Shown here one piece after another: positions 18,503-25,783 of a stretch of DNA of 64,000 bases. The position numbers and the translations under genes were made by a program. Below the pieces are notes generated by a model. It searched no databases, was not told the DNA's origin, and saw only the letters and a program-made list of their open reading frames with translations. The DNA comes from Kribbella pratensis (lineage in GTDB: Bacteria > Actinomycetota > Actinomycetes > Propionibacteriales > Kribbellaceae), in contig NZ_SODU01000005.1 of NCBI RefSeq assembly GCF_004366075.1, forward strand, positions 310,001-374,000, in the 5' to 3' direction. Each line of letters starts with the position of its first letter. Positions within the stretch are counted from its first letter, which is position 1.

Positions 18503-19378
18503 GGGTTGCCGGTGCGTGGACACTGCGTCGGCAGTCGCGTCGAAGGCCTGTTCTGCCAGGGGGTAGTCGCGTTGGGCAACGCCGAGGTAGAGCGCGTCCA
18601 GGACGATCATCTGGGCGTGCCGTCCGGACAGTCCCCCGGTGCGGAACGTGACGTCGCGGGCCGCGGTGACCAGTACGATGTCCGCCGCCTGGGCCAGCGG
18701 CGAGCGGGGATAGTTGGTGATGGCAACAGTCGTCGCGCCCTGCCGGCCGGACCGTGCCATCGGCTCCAGGACCTCGATCGTCTCGCCGCTGTGCGAGATC
18801 CCGATCGCGACGTCGCCGGTACCGAGCAGCGCGGAGCTGGCCAGCGCGGTGTGTACGTCGCTCCAGGTGCTCGCGGCGCGCCCGATCCGGTGCAGCCGCA
18901 ACCGCAGGTCCTCGGCGACGGACGCCGACCCCGCCACGGCGTACAGATCGATCCGCCGCGCGTCCGAGATCGCCCGGACGGCCCGCCCGAGCGCTTCGAC
19001 GTCGAGTGCCGCGACCGTGTCTTCGAGCGCGCGGGTGTCGGCGCGCAGCAGAGTCCGGAGTACGTCGTCCAGCGAGTCGTCCGGTCCCACCTCCGAGCCG
19101 GTCCCCCGCTCCCAGCTCGGACTGGTCCGACCACTCTCGGCCGCCAGCGTCAGCCGCAACTCGGCGTACCCGGACAGACCGAGCGCGAGGCAGAACCGGG
19201 TGACGCTCGGCAACGACGTACTGCACCGGGCCGCCAACTGGCCGATCGTCGACGAGGCGACCGCCGCCGGGTCGCGGAGCACCTCGGCGGCGATCCGCGC
19301 CTGCGCCGGGCTGAGCGCCGGCAACAGGCCGTGGATCCGCGCCTCGACACTCGGCGGCGGTGACTCGACAGCACTCAT
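18497..19378 (-). CDS. MurR/RpiR-family regulator with SIS domain
   Basis: A 293-residue regulator. The N-terminal HTH_6 domain covers residues about 12-85 (ALSPAQARIAAEVLRDP, TIGQLAARCSTSLPSVTRFC) and the C-terminal SIS sugar-phosphate-binding domain residues about 125-265 (LYAVAGSASVAEDL, GDVAIGISHSGETIEVLE). SIS domains sense phosphorylated sugars such as MurNAc-6-P or GlcN-6-P. ATG 19378 begins the normal N-terminus; the open frame back to 19513 crosses the promoter. The downstream Tat glycosidase is the obvious target, and two GAATTC-centred boxes precede the start. Confidence 0.87.
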   Translation of the reverse strand: MSAVESPPPSVEARIHGLLPALSPAQARIAAEVLRDPAAVASSTIGQLAARCSTSLPSVTRFCLALGLSGYAELRLTLAAESGRTSPSWERGTGSEVGPDDSLDDVLRTLLRADTRALEDTVAALDVEALGRAVRAISDARRIDLYAVAGSASVAEDLRLRLHRIGRAASTWSDVHTALASSALLGTGDVAIGISHSGETIEVLEPMARSGRQGATTVAITNYPRSPLAQAADIVLVTAARDVTFRTGGLSGRHAQMIVLDALYLGVAQRDYPLAEQAFDATADAVSTHRQPT

Positions 19379-19424
19379 GTAAAGAATTCTCAGAGCACGC
19401 CAACCACAATTACAAGAATTCACA
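19379..19424. promoter_or_regulatory. Two GAATTC-centred boxes upstream of rpiR-type gene
   Basis: TGTAAAGAATTCTCA (19378-19392) and TTACAAGAATTCACA (19410-19424) share the pattern TA-A/C-AAGAATTC-CA. The GAATTC cores are 32 bp apart, about three helical turns. They sit immediately before the RpiR start on the minus strand and are candidate autoregulatory operators. Confidence 0.5.
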
Positions 19425-19525
19425 CTGACCGGTTCCGGCCAGGAAAGTGACATCCGCCGACCAGTGCACTGGTCAGACCAGTACGCTCGCCCGACGAGAG
19501 CCGGCGGGCGCACACTCGCGAAGAG

Positions 19526-20479
19526 TTAGAACAGCGCGGCCATCAACCGGCGGCGCGCCTTGACGACGCGCTCGTCGTCCGCGCCGACGACCTCGAAGAG
19601 CTCGAGCAGGTGCAGCCGTACGGCGTTCCGCTCATCGCCCGAGGTCGCCTGGACCGTGGAGATCAGGCGTGCGAACGCGTCGTCCACATGCCCGCCCATC
19701 AGGTCCACGTCGGCCACCAGCAGCTGCGCCTCGACGTCGGTCGGGTCGTCGGCCGCCCGCGTCCGCACGTCGGCCGGCACGTTCTGCGTACGCTTCACCA
19801 GCTGAACCCGGGCCAGCCCCGACTTCGCCTCGGCGTCGTTCGGCGTCTCCTTCAGGAGCTCTTCGTACGCCGCAATCGCGCCGTCGAGATCGCCCGCGGC
19901 GACCGCGTTCTCGGCCTGCTCGTACCGCGGGTTCGGGGCCGCTTCCTCCTCGGCGGCCTCGGCCGCCGGGCCGACCGGCTCGGCGCGCCCGGTGATCCCG
20001 TTCGCGACGGCGACCGTCAGCAGCTGGTCGAGGTACTGCCGGACCTCGGGCTCACCGAGGACGCCCTGGAACAGCGGCACCGGCTGACCCCGCAGGATGG
20101 CGATCACGACCGGCACCGCCTGTACGCCGAACGCCTGGGCGACCTGTGGGTTCGCGTCGACGTCGATGCGGGCCAGCAGGAACTTGCCGGCGTACTCGGT
20201 CGACAACTGGGCCAGCACCGCACCGAGCGCGTTCGAGCCCTGCGACCGCGGCGAATACAGCTCGACGACAACCGGTGCCTGGAGCGAGCGCTCGATGACG
20301 TCGGACTGGAAGTTGGCCTCGCCGACCTCCAGCACGTACGCACCTGCAGGCCCGCCACCCGCGGCGCCACCCCCAGCACCACCCGCTGGAGCACCAGGAG
20401 CGCCGGGCGCACCGGCCGGTTTACGGAGGGACGACAGGTCGACCGCCCCTGGACGGGAGAAGTTGGACTGGCTCACCAC
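19526..20479 (-). CDS. YbbN/CnoX-like thioredoxin-fold co-chaperone with TPR tail
   Basis: A 317-residue cytosolic protein. Residues 1-45 are a Gly/Ala/Pro-rich leader. A thioredoxin fold follows (about 47-160; VVVELYSPRSQGS, LLARIDVDANPQVAQAFGVQAVPVV in parts) in which the CxxC is replaced by SPRS, so no redox activity is expected. TPR-like helices fill residues about 185-315. Relatives hold unfolded clients and hand them to chaperones. GTG 20479 is followed by a second GTG at 20476; GAGGA upstream fits either. It stands alone on the minus strand before the channel gene. Confidence 0.85.
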   Translation of the reverse strand: MVSQSNFSRPGAVDLSSLRKPAGAPGAPGAPAGGAGGGAAGGGPAGAYVLEVGEANFQSDVIERSLQAPVVVELYSPRSQGSNALGAVLAQLSTEYAGKFLLARIDVDANPQVAQAFGVQAVPVVIAILRGQPVPLFQGVLGEPEVRQYLDQLLTVAVANGITGRAEPVGPAAEAAEEEAAPNPRYEQAENAVAAGDLDGAIAAYEELLKETPNDAEAKSGLARVQLVKRTQNVPADVRTRAADDPTDVEAQLLVADVDLMGGHVDDAFARLISTVQATSGDERNAVRLHLLELFEVVGADDERVVKARRRLMAALF

Positions 20480-20525
20480 TGTCCTCGCATTCCGTGCACA
20501 CTCCGTACGTTCACAGGTCCATCCT

Positions 20526-22322
20526 CTACGACGCGGCCGACTTGCGCTGCGCCCGGGTCACCATCAGCAGCCGGGCGAGGCCCGCCCGGGTCCCCGCGAC
20601 CGCCAGCCGGTCCCCTACCTTGACCTGCCGCTCGGACGCCGGACTCCACTCCCAGGGACCGTCCCGATCCTGCCGTGCGAGCACCCGCAGGCCCTCGGCC
20701 TCGTTCAGTTCGCCGAGCCGCCGACCGTCGGCGACCGACCCAGGCTCGACGGTCACCTCGGTCAGCAGCAGCACGCGGCGCCCGGCCGGGATCGTCACCT
20801 GCTTGCGCCGGTTCGCGACCGCGGCAGCGATCGCCGGCGCCACCAGCATCGACACCGAGCGGCTGTGGCCGAGGCCCAGCCGCCGCTCGACCCGCTGCGC
20901 CAGGTCGTGGTCGAACATCCGCATCGTGATCCGGGCGTCCGGGTTCAGGTCCCGGGCCACCATCGCCGACTCCAGGTTCGTGATGTCGCCGTCGGTGATC
21001 GCAAGCACCGACTGGCACCGCTGGACGCCGGCCGACCGCAGCGTCTCCTCGTTGCTGCTGTCCCCGATCACGACCGGGATCTTCAGCCGATGCGCGACCT
21101 GGATGCCCGGCGCGTCCTCGTCCTGATCGACGCCGACGACCGCGACGCCCCGCTCGGTGAGGATCTCGAGCACCCGAGCGCCGACCGTACCGAGGCCGCA
21201 CACCACCACATGATTGCGAGGCCGCCCGCGGACACCGCCGATGATCCGCGACAGCCGCGCGCCGATCAGCGAGTCGACCACGACCGCGGTCAGCAGCGCC
21301 ATCAGCACGATCCCGGTCAGTTGCACGACGACCGCCGCGACCTTCACCCACGGGTCCGCGTCGGAGAACGCGTTGTCCTCGATGCCCGCCGAGGTCACCG
21401 CACCGGCCGCCAGGTAGATCGCGCGCCACCAGTCGATCCCGCCGACGAAATGGACGACCGCCGTACCCGCCGCGACCAGGAACGCCATCACCGCGGCGAT
21501 CTTCCGGACCCGGCTGTCCAGGATGTCGCGGAGCCCCATGAACCAGCCGGCCGGACGTACGTCGCGGCTGCGCCAGATCGCCCGTACGCCGGTGCCGAGC
21601 ACGATGTCACCGTCCGGGTCGGCGCTGGCCATCGGCAACAGCTGCGGCGTCGCGGACGAGGTCGTGTCCGCGAGCACCGTCAGATGCGGCTCGCGGATCA
21701 GATCGGCCTGTCCCACGACCACCCGCTGACCGCCGAGCTCCATCCAGGTCAGCTCGTCGTCCTCCAGCGCGTCCGACACGAACGCGGGGGCGGCGAGCGA
21801 CGGCCCGTTGATCACCACGCAGTCGCCGAGCAGGCTGTTCAGCTGCTTACTGAGCCGCGGATTGACCATCTGTACGACGATCCGCAGCTCCGGATCCATG
21901 TCCCGCGCAGTCAGCGCGGTGTGCACGTTGTGTACGTCGTCGGTGTCCAGCAGGACCAGTGCGCGCGCGGTGGACGGCGTACCGTCGTCGTCGGCGTCGA
22001 TCCCGGCCCGCCGCAGCAACGCCTCGCTGATCACCCGGGCGCCCATCACGGTCGCGCCCAGCTCACCGATCCGGTCGTAGTGCCGGGAGGCGGGGTTGAC
22101 GATCGCGGTCACGCGTTCGCCCGAGCTCACCAGTTCGGTGACCACCCGCAGCATCGTGCGGTCCGAACCGCAGACCACCACGCGCCGACCGTCCGGGGAA
22201 TCGGCCGCACCAGGGGCCTCTCGCCCGGACGGTGGCGGCTCCTCAGAATCGGGCGGGCTCTCGGTACTCTCCCCACTGTTCCCGAAGAACGTGACAGATT
22301 TCCCCCATCGTGGCCTCCGCAC
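20526..22322 (-). CDS. CASTOR/POLLUX-type ion channel with two RCK/TrkA-N domains
   Basis: A 598-residue membrane protein. A first Rossmann/RCK domain (RRVVVCGSDRTMLRVV near residue 46) precedes a short two-to-three helix pore region (about 275-360) with AVTSAGIEDNAF where potassium channels carry TVGYGD. A second RCK domain follows (HVVVCGLGTVGARVLEIL) and a TrkA-C-like tail. This matches the CASTOR/DMI1 ion-channel family; ion selectivity is uncertain. The GTG start at 22322 lies inside the mutase gene, an 80-bp same-strand overlap, which suggests coupled translation. No good internal start was found before the first Rossmann motif. Confidence 0.82.
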   Translation of the reverse strand: MRRPRWGKSVTFFGNSGESTESPPDSEEPPPSGREAPGAADSPDGRRVVVCGSDRTMLRVVTELVSSGERVTAIVNPASRHYDRIGELGATVMGARVISEALLRRAGIDADDDGTPSTARALVLLDTDDVHNVHTALTARDMDPELRIVVQMVNPRLSKQLNSLLGDCVVINGPSLAAPAFVSDALEDDELTWMELGGQRVVVGQADLIREPHLTVLADTTSSATPQLLPMASADPDGDIVLGTGVRAIWRSRDVRPAGWFMGLRDILDSRVRKIAAVMAFLVAAGTAVVHFVGGIDWWRAIYLAAGAVTSAGIEDNAFSDADPWVKVAAVVVQLTGIVLMALLTAVVVDSLIGARLSRIIGGVRGRPRNHVVVCGLGTVGARVLEILTERGVAVVGVDQDEDAPGIQVAHRLKIPVVIGDSSNEETLRSAGVQRCQSVLAITDGDITNLESAMVARDLNPDARITMRMFDHDLAQRVERRLGLGHSRSVSMLVAPAIAAAVANRRKQVTIPAGRRVLLLTEVTVEPGSVADGRRLGELNEAEGLRVLARQDRDGPWEWSPASERQVKVGDRLAVAGTRAGLARLLMVTRAQRKSAAS

Positions 22323-23916
22323 GCACTGCCTCCAGCATGGGCTCGATCAGGTTGCCAGTGCCGCTGGCCGCCTCCACCAGAGCCGACAGCGTACGCCGTA
22401 CCCGGTCCTCGTCGCGGTGCGCCTTGCGTTCCGCGAGGACGCGGCACTGCTCGACCTCGACCTCGTGCGAGACCCGGAGGATCTCCAGCTCGCCGGACAC
22501 GGTGTCGGTGAGCGTGTTGACGCCGACGATCTTCTTCTCGCTCTTCTCGAGCTTCTGCTGGTACTCGAACGCGGCGTCGGCGATCTCGGCCATGAACCAG
22601 CCGTCCTCGATCCCGCGCAGGATGCCGCCGGTCATCGTCTCGTCCGGGCTCATCTCCTTGATCCGCGCGAAGATCGCCTCGGCCTCGGCCTCGATCGCGT
22701 CGGTCAGCGCCTCGACGTACCAGGACCCGCCGAGCGGGTCGGCGACGTTCGTGATGCCGATCTCCTCCATCAGCACCGACTGGGTCCGCAGCGCGATCTC
22801 GGCCGACTCCTCACTCGGCAGCGCCAGCGTCTCGTCGAGCGCGTTGGTGTGCAGCGAGTTCGTCCCGCCCAGTACGGCGGCGAGAGCCTCGACAGCCGTC
22901 CGTACGACGTTGTTGTACGGCTGCTGCGCCGTGAGCGACACCCCGGCCGTCTGCGTGTGGAAGCGGAGCCACTGCGCCTTCTCGGTCATGGCGCCGTACA
23001 CGTCCCGCAGCCAGCGGGCCCAGATCCGGCGGGCGGCCCGGAACTTCGCGATCTCCTCGAAGAAGTCGAGGTGGCTGTCGAAGAAGAACGACAGGCCCGG
23101 TGCGAACACGTCGACGTCGAGCCCGCGGGAGAGCCCGAGTTCGACGTACCCGAAACCGTCGGCGAGCGTGTAGGCGAGCTCCTGCGCGGCGGTCGAGCCG
23201 GCTTCACGGATGTGGTACCCGGAGACGCTGAGCGGCTTGTACGCCGGGATGGTGGTCGCGCAGTACTCCATCAGGTCGCCGATCAGGCGTAGGTGCGGCT
23301 CCGGCGGAAACAGCCACTCTTTCTGCGCGATGTACTCCTTGAATATGTCGGTCTGCAGAGTCCCGTTCAGCTTGGAGATGTCCGCGCCCTGGCGCTCGGC
23401 CGCGACGAGGTACATGCAGAACGCCGGCACGGCCGGGCCGGAGATCGTCATCGACGTCGTGACGTCCTGGAGTGGGATGTCCTTGAACAGCCGGTCCATG
23501 TCGACGGCCGAGTCGATCGCGACGCCGCAGTGCCCGACCTCGCCGAGCGCCTTCGGGTCGTCGGAGTCGCGGCCCATCAGCGTCGGCATGTCGAACGCGA
23601 CGGACAGACCGCCGCCACCGCCGTTCAGGATCATCCGGTAGCGCTCGTTGGTCTGCTCCGCGTTCCCGAAGCCGGCGAACTGGCGGATCGTCCACGTCCG
23701 GCCGCGGTACCCGGTCGCGTACAGACCGCGGGTGAACGGGAACTCCCCCGGCCAGCCGATCCGCTCCATCCGCGAGTCGTCGACACCCTCGGGCGGCCCG
23801 TACACCGGCTCGACCTCGGTGCCGGACAGCGTGGTGAAGTCCGCCTCCCGCTTGCGCGCGGCGTCGTACCGCTGCTGCCACCGGCTCCGGCCGGCCGCAA
23901 TCTGCTCGGCATCCAT
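22243..23916 (-). CDS. Acyl-CoA mutase large subunit, isobutyryl-CoA mutase (IcmA)-like
   Basis: A 557-residue B12-dependent mutase catalytic subunit without the C-terminal cobalamin domain, so a separate small subunit is needed and is not in the window. Substrate-pocket residues are Phe80 (TIRQFAGFG) and Gln198 (EYIAQKEW), the pair typical of isobutyryl-CoA mutase; methylmalonyl-CoA mutase has Tyr and Arg, and 2-hydroxyisobutyryl mutase has Ile at the first position. Other motifs are SVAFDMPTLMGRD, PPEPHLRLI and GGTNSLHTNALDE. AGGAGG lies eight bases before ATG 23916. The MarR gene upstream is co-oriented; meaB at 28.3 kb is a likely chaperone. Confidence 0.88.
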   Translation of the reverse strand: MDAEQIAAGRSRWQQRYDAARKREADFTTLSGTEVEPVYGPPEGVDDSRMERIGWPGEFPFTRGLYATGYRGRTWTIRQFAGFGNAEQTNERYRMILNGGGGGLSVAFDMPTLMGRDSDDPKALGEVGHCGVAIDSAVDMDRLFKDIPLQDVTTSMTISGPAVPAFCMYLVAAERQGADISKLNGTLQTDIFKEYIAQKEWLFPPEPHLRLIGDLMEYCATTIPAYKPLSVSGYHIREAGSTAAQELAYTLADGFGYVELGLSRGLDVDVFAPGLSFFFDSHLDFFEEIAKFRAARRIWARWLRDVYGAMTEKAQWLRFHTQTAGVSLTAQQPYNNVVRTAVEALAAVLGGTNSLHTNALDETLALPSEESAEIALRTQSVLMEEIGITNVADPLGGSWYVEALTDAIEAEAEAIFARIKEMSPDETMTGGILRGIEDGWFMAEIADAAFEYQQKLEKSEKKIVGVNTLTDTVSGELEILRVSHEVEVEQCRVLAERKAHRDEDRVRRTLSALVEAASGTGNLIEPMLEAVRAEATMGEICHVLREQWGEYREPARF

Positions 23917-23948
23917 CAGTCAGACCTCCTAGGGAACTGGTCCCAAAA

Positions 23949-23966
23949 TACTAGGACGTCCAACTA
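23949..23966. promoter_or_regulatory. Imperfect palindrome upstream of mutase gene (candidate MarR operator)
   Basis: TACTAGGAC and GTCCAACTA form a dyad around the perfect core GGACGTCC (23954-23961), 7 of 9 positions paired. It sits between the MarR stop and the mutase start, where a MarR dimer could act. Binding is inferred. Confidence 0.4.
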
Positions 23967-23998
23967 TTTCCAACCGCTACGAACGTCCGGGGTTCGGG

Positions 23999-24502
23999 TC
24001 AGTTGAAGTCGCCGGCGTTGTGGCGGAGCGGTTCCAGGACGGACCAGAGCATCTTCAGTTGCTCGTCGGTGAGGCCGGACAGGGCGAAGTCGGCGGCGAC
24101 CAGGTCGGCGGTGGCGCGTTCGACCAGGTCGCGGCCCTCGGGGGTGATCTCGCAGAGGACCGCGCGGCCGTCGTCCGGGTGCGGCGTCCGGGTCACAAGC
24201 CCGGCCGCCTCGAGCCGGCGGACGATCGAGGTGACCGACGTCGGGTGCACCTGCAGCCGCTCTCCCATCTTCCCGAGCGGCAGCGATCCGCGCCGGGAGA
24301 AGGTGAGCAGCACGAGGGCCTCGAACCGGGCGAACGTCAGCCCGTGCTTGCGGAGGATCTCGTCCAGCTCGTTGATCACGATCTGCTGCGCGCGCATCAG
24401 CGACGTCACGGCCCGCATCTGCTCGACGGCGCCCCAACGCCGCCCCCACTGCCGCGACGCCTCGTCGATCGGATCGAACGGCAACGCCCTCTTCCTGGCC
24501 AT
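23999..24502 (-). CDS. MarR-family transcriptional regulator
   Basis: A 167-residue winged-helix regulator. HTH and wing are seen as LPLGKMGERLQVHPTSVTSIVRRLEAAGLV (in parts: KMGERLQVHP, SVTSIVRRLEAAGLV) and RTPHPDDGRAVLCEITPEG, with helical dimerisation segments on both sides. ATG 24502 gives MARKRALPFDPIDEA; the open frame continuing upstream crosses the divergent promoter. It is 82 bp upstream of the acyl-CoA mutase gene on the same strand and divergent from the MDMPI gene, so it may respond to an acyl-CoA or aromatic ligand. Confidence 0.87.
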   Translation of the reverse strand: MARKRALPFDPIDEASRQWGRRWGAVEQMRAVTSLMRAQQIVINELDEILRKHGLTFARFEALVLLTFSRRGSLPLGKMGERLQVHPTSVTSIVRRLEAAGLVTRTPHPDDGRAVLCEITPEGRDLVERATADLVAADFALSGLTDEQLKMLWSVLEPLRHNAGDFN

Positions 24503-24611
24503 GACCGGAACCTTAGTCCCCCATCGATCTGGCCACGGACCGAGAACTGGCAGGCGGCGCTCACGGCGCGCGGCATCAGAAACTGTCGATGGAGCCTGCG
24601 AGGGTGCCGGC

Positions 24612-25334
24612 ATGAGATTCCTGGAGCACGTGCGGACGGAGAGCGCCCGGCTCGGTGAGGTTGCGCGGGTCGGGCTCGACGCGGCCGTGCCCAGTTGTCC
24701 GAGGTGGACGGTGGACGACGTGGTGCGGCACGTCGCGATGGTGTACGTCCACAAGGTCGAGGTGCTGAAACTCGGCGCCCTCCCCGACCCGTGGCCGCCG
24801 GACTTCTCCGGCCTCACTTCGCTGGAGTGGTACGACGATGCGCGCGCAGCGATCGTCGACGCCCTGGAGGCGGCCGGGACCGCGACGCAGACGTGGACGT
24901 TCAGCCCCCGCGACCGCACGTCCGCGTTCTGGTACCGGCGGATGACACACGAGACCGTCATTCACCGGATCGATGTCGAGCAGGCGCATGGCGTCGTCAC
25001 ACCGATCGACGCCGAGCTCGCCCTCGACGGCATCGACGAGGTCCTCTACCCGACGCTCGGCGGGCCGTGGTGGGAGGAGGGCGACACCGCCTACCCGATC
25101 GACGCGACCGTTCGGCTGACCGCGGGAGGCCGGTCCTGGACCGTGCACGCCGACGCGACGAGTGTCGACGTACGGCGAGGGGCTGAGGGGGATGCGACAG
25201 CGGAGGTTTCCGGGGATCCGGCGCAGGTCTACCTGTGGTTGTGGGGGCGGGCCGGCGAGGACGCGATCCAGACGGCCGGCGATCCGAACGTCGTGCGGGC
25301 GTTTCGCGGGAGACTTTCGGAGGCGTCGCAATGA
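24612..25334 (+). CDS. Mycothiol-dependent maleylpyruvate isomerase-type (DinB-like) protein
   Basis: A 240-residue protein of the MDMPI/DinB_2 family. The N-terminal four-helix domain has metal-ligand His candidates in DVVRHVAMVYVHKVEVL and MTHETVIHRIDVEQAHG; the C-terminal domain starts near residue 150 (TVRLTAGGRSWTVHA). Relatives use mycothiol as cofactor or conjugate it to substrates, consistent with an actinomycete. ATG 24612 follows GAGGG and starts the family-typical MRFLEHVRTESARL. Possibly regulated by the divergent MarR. Confidence 0.82.
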   Translation: MRFLEHVRTESARLGEVARVGLDAAVPSCPRWTVDDVVRHVAMVYVHKVEVLKLGALPDPWPPDFSGLTSLEWYDDARAAIVDALEAAGTATQTWTFSPRDRTSAFWYRRMTHETVIHRIDVEQAHGVVTPIDAELALDGIDEVLYPTLGGPWWEEGDTAYPIDATVRLTAGGRSWTVHADATSVDVRRGAEGDATAEVSGDPAQVYLWLWGRAGEDAIQTAGDPNVVRAFRGRLSEASQ

Positions 25335-25337
25335 CGA

Positions 25338-25364
25338 TGTCCTCTCGAGCGTGGGCTGTTCGTT
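25338..25364 (+). promoter_or_regulatory. Candidate ECF-type promoter before second DGPF gene
   Basis: TGTCCT (25338-25343), 17 bases, then CGTT (25361-25364), 62 bp before the DGPF start. Spacing is identical to the TGTCGA-N17-CGTC element of the first ECF42/DGPF locus, but the hexamer is less exact. Confidence 0.3.
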
Positions 25365-25425
25365 CTCCCATTGAGAGAGCACAGCCTGAGAGACCACCGT
25401 GGTCTCAGCGAGAAGGAGGAGTCCG

Positions 25426-25773
25426 ATGGCGCAGTACCTTGCACTGACCTACACCGCCGACGTCGACTGGTGGGCGCCCGAGCAGGCCGAGGAGCTGGCC
25501 GAGTACCGGAGGTTCGGCGTCGAGTTCGCCGAACAGGTGAAGGCGAGCGCCGTACTGCATCCGACCTCGACGGCGACCGTCGTCCGGGTCGAGGGTGCCC
25601 GCGGCGGTCCGGTGGTCACCACCGACGGGCCGTACGCCGAGACCAAGGAAGCGCTGACCGGCTACTACCTGATCGAGGCCGAGGACCTCGAGGAGGCGGT
25701 GCGGGTCGCGGCCGAGATCCCGGCGGCCTGGGGCGGCGCGGTCGAGGTCCGCCCGGTGATCGTGGCGAAGTAG
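25426..25773 (+). CDS. YCII/DGPF-domain protein, partner of second ECF42 sigma factor
   Basis: A 115-residue DGPF protein: MAQYLALTYTADVDWW start, VTTDGPYAETKEALTGYYLIEA motif (about residues 64-85; Tyr replaces Phe of DGPF) and AVEVRPVIVAK end. ATG 25426 is chosen over the upstream in-frame start because AAGGAGGA (25412-25419) lies seven bases before it. Ten bp separate it from the sigma gene, so they form an operon. It is a paralogue of the 12.3-12.7 kb protein, with low similarity outside the core motif. Confidence 0.86.
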   Translation: MAQYLALTYTADVDWWAPEQAEELAEYRRFGVEFAEQVKASAVLHPTSTATVVRVEGARGGPVVTTDGPYAETKEALTGYYLIEAEDLEEAVRVAAEIPAAWGGAVEVRPVIVAK

Positions 25774-25783
25774 CACAGGTCCC

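Noticed and set aside
18387..19409. Apparent 825-residue extension of the Tat glycosidase upstream
   Set aside because: The extension reads an alternative frame of the RpiR gene; the Tat signal and a good ribosome-binding site place the start at 18386.
23917..23998. B12 riboswitch before the mutase gene
   Set aside because: The 82-bp gap is too short for a cobalamin riboswitch and shows no conserved B12-box.
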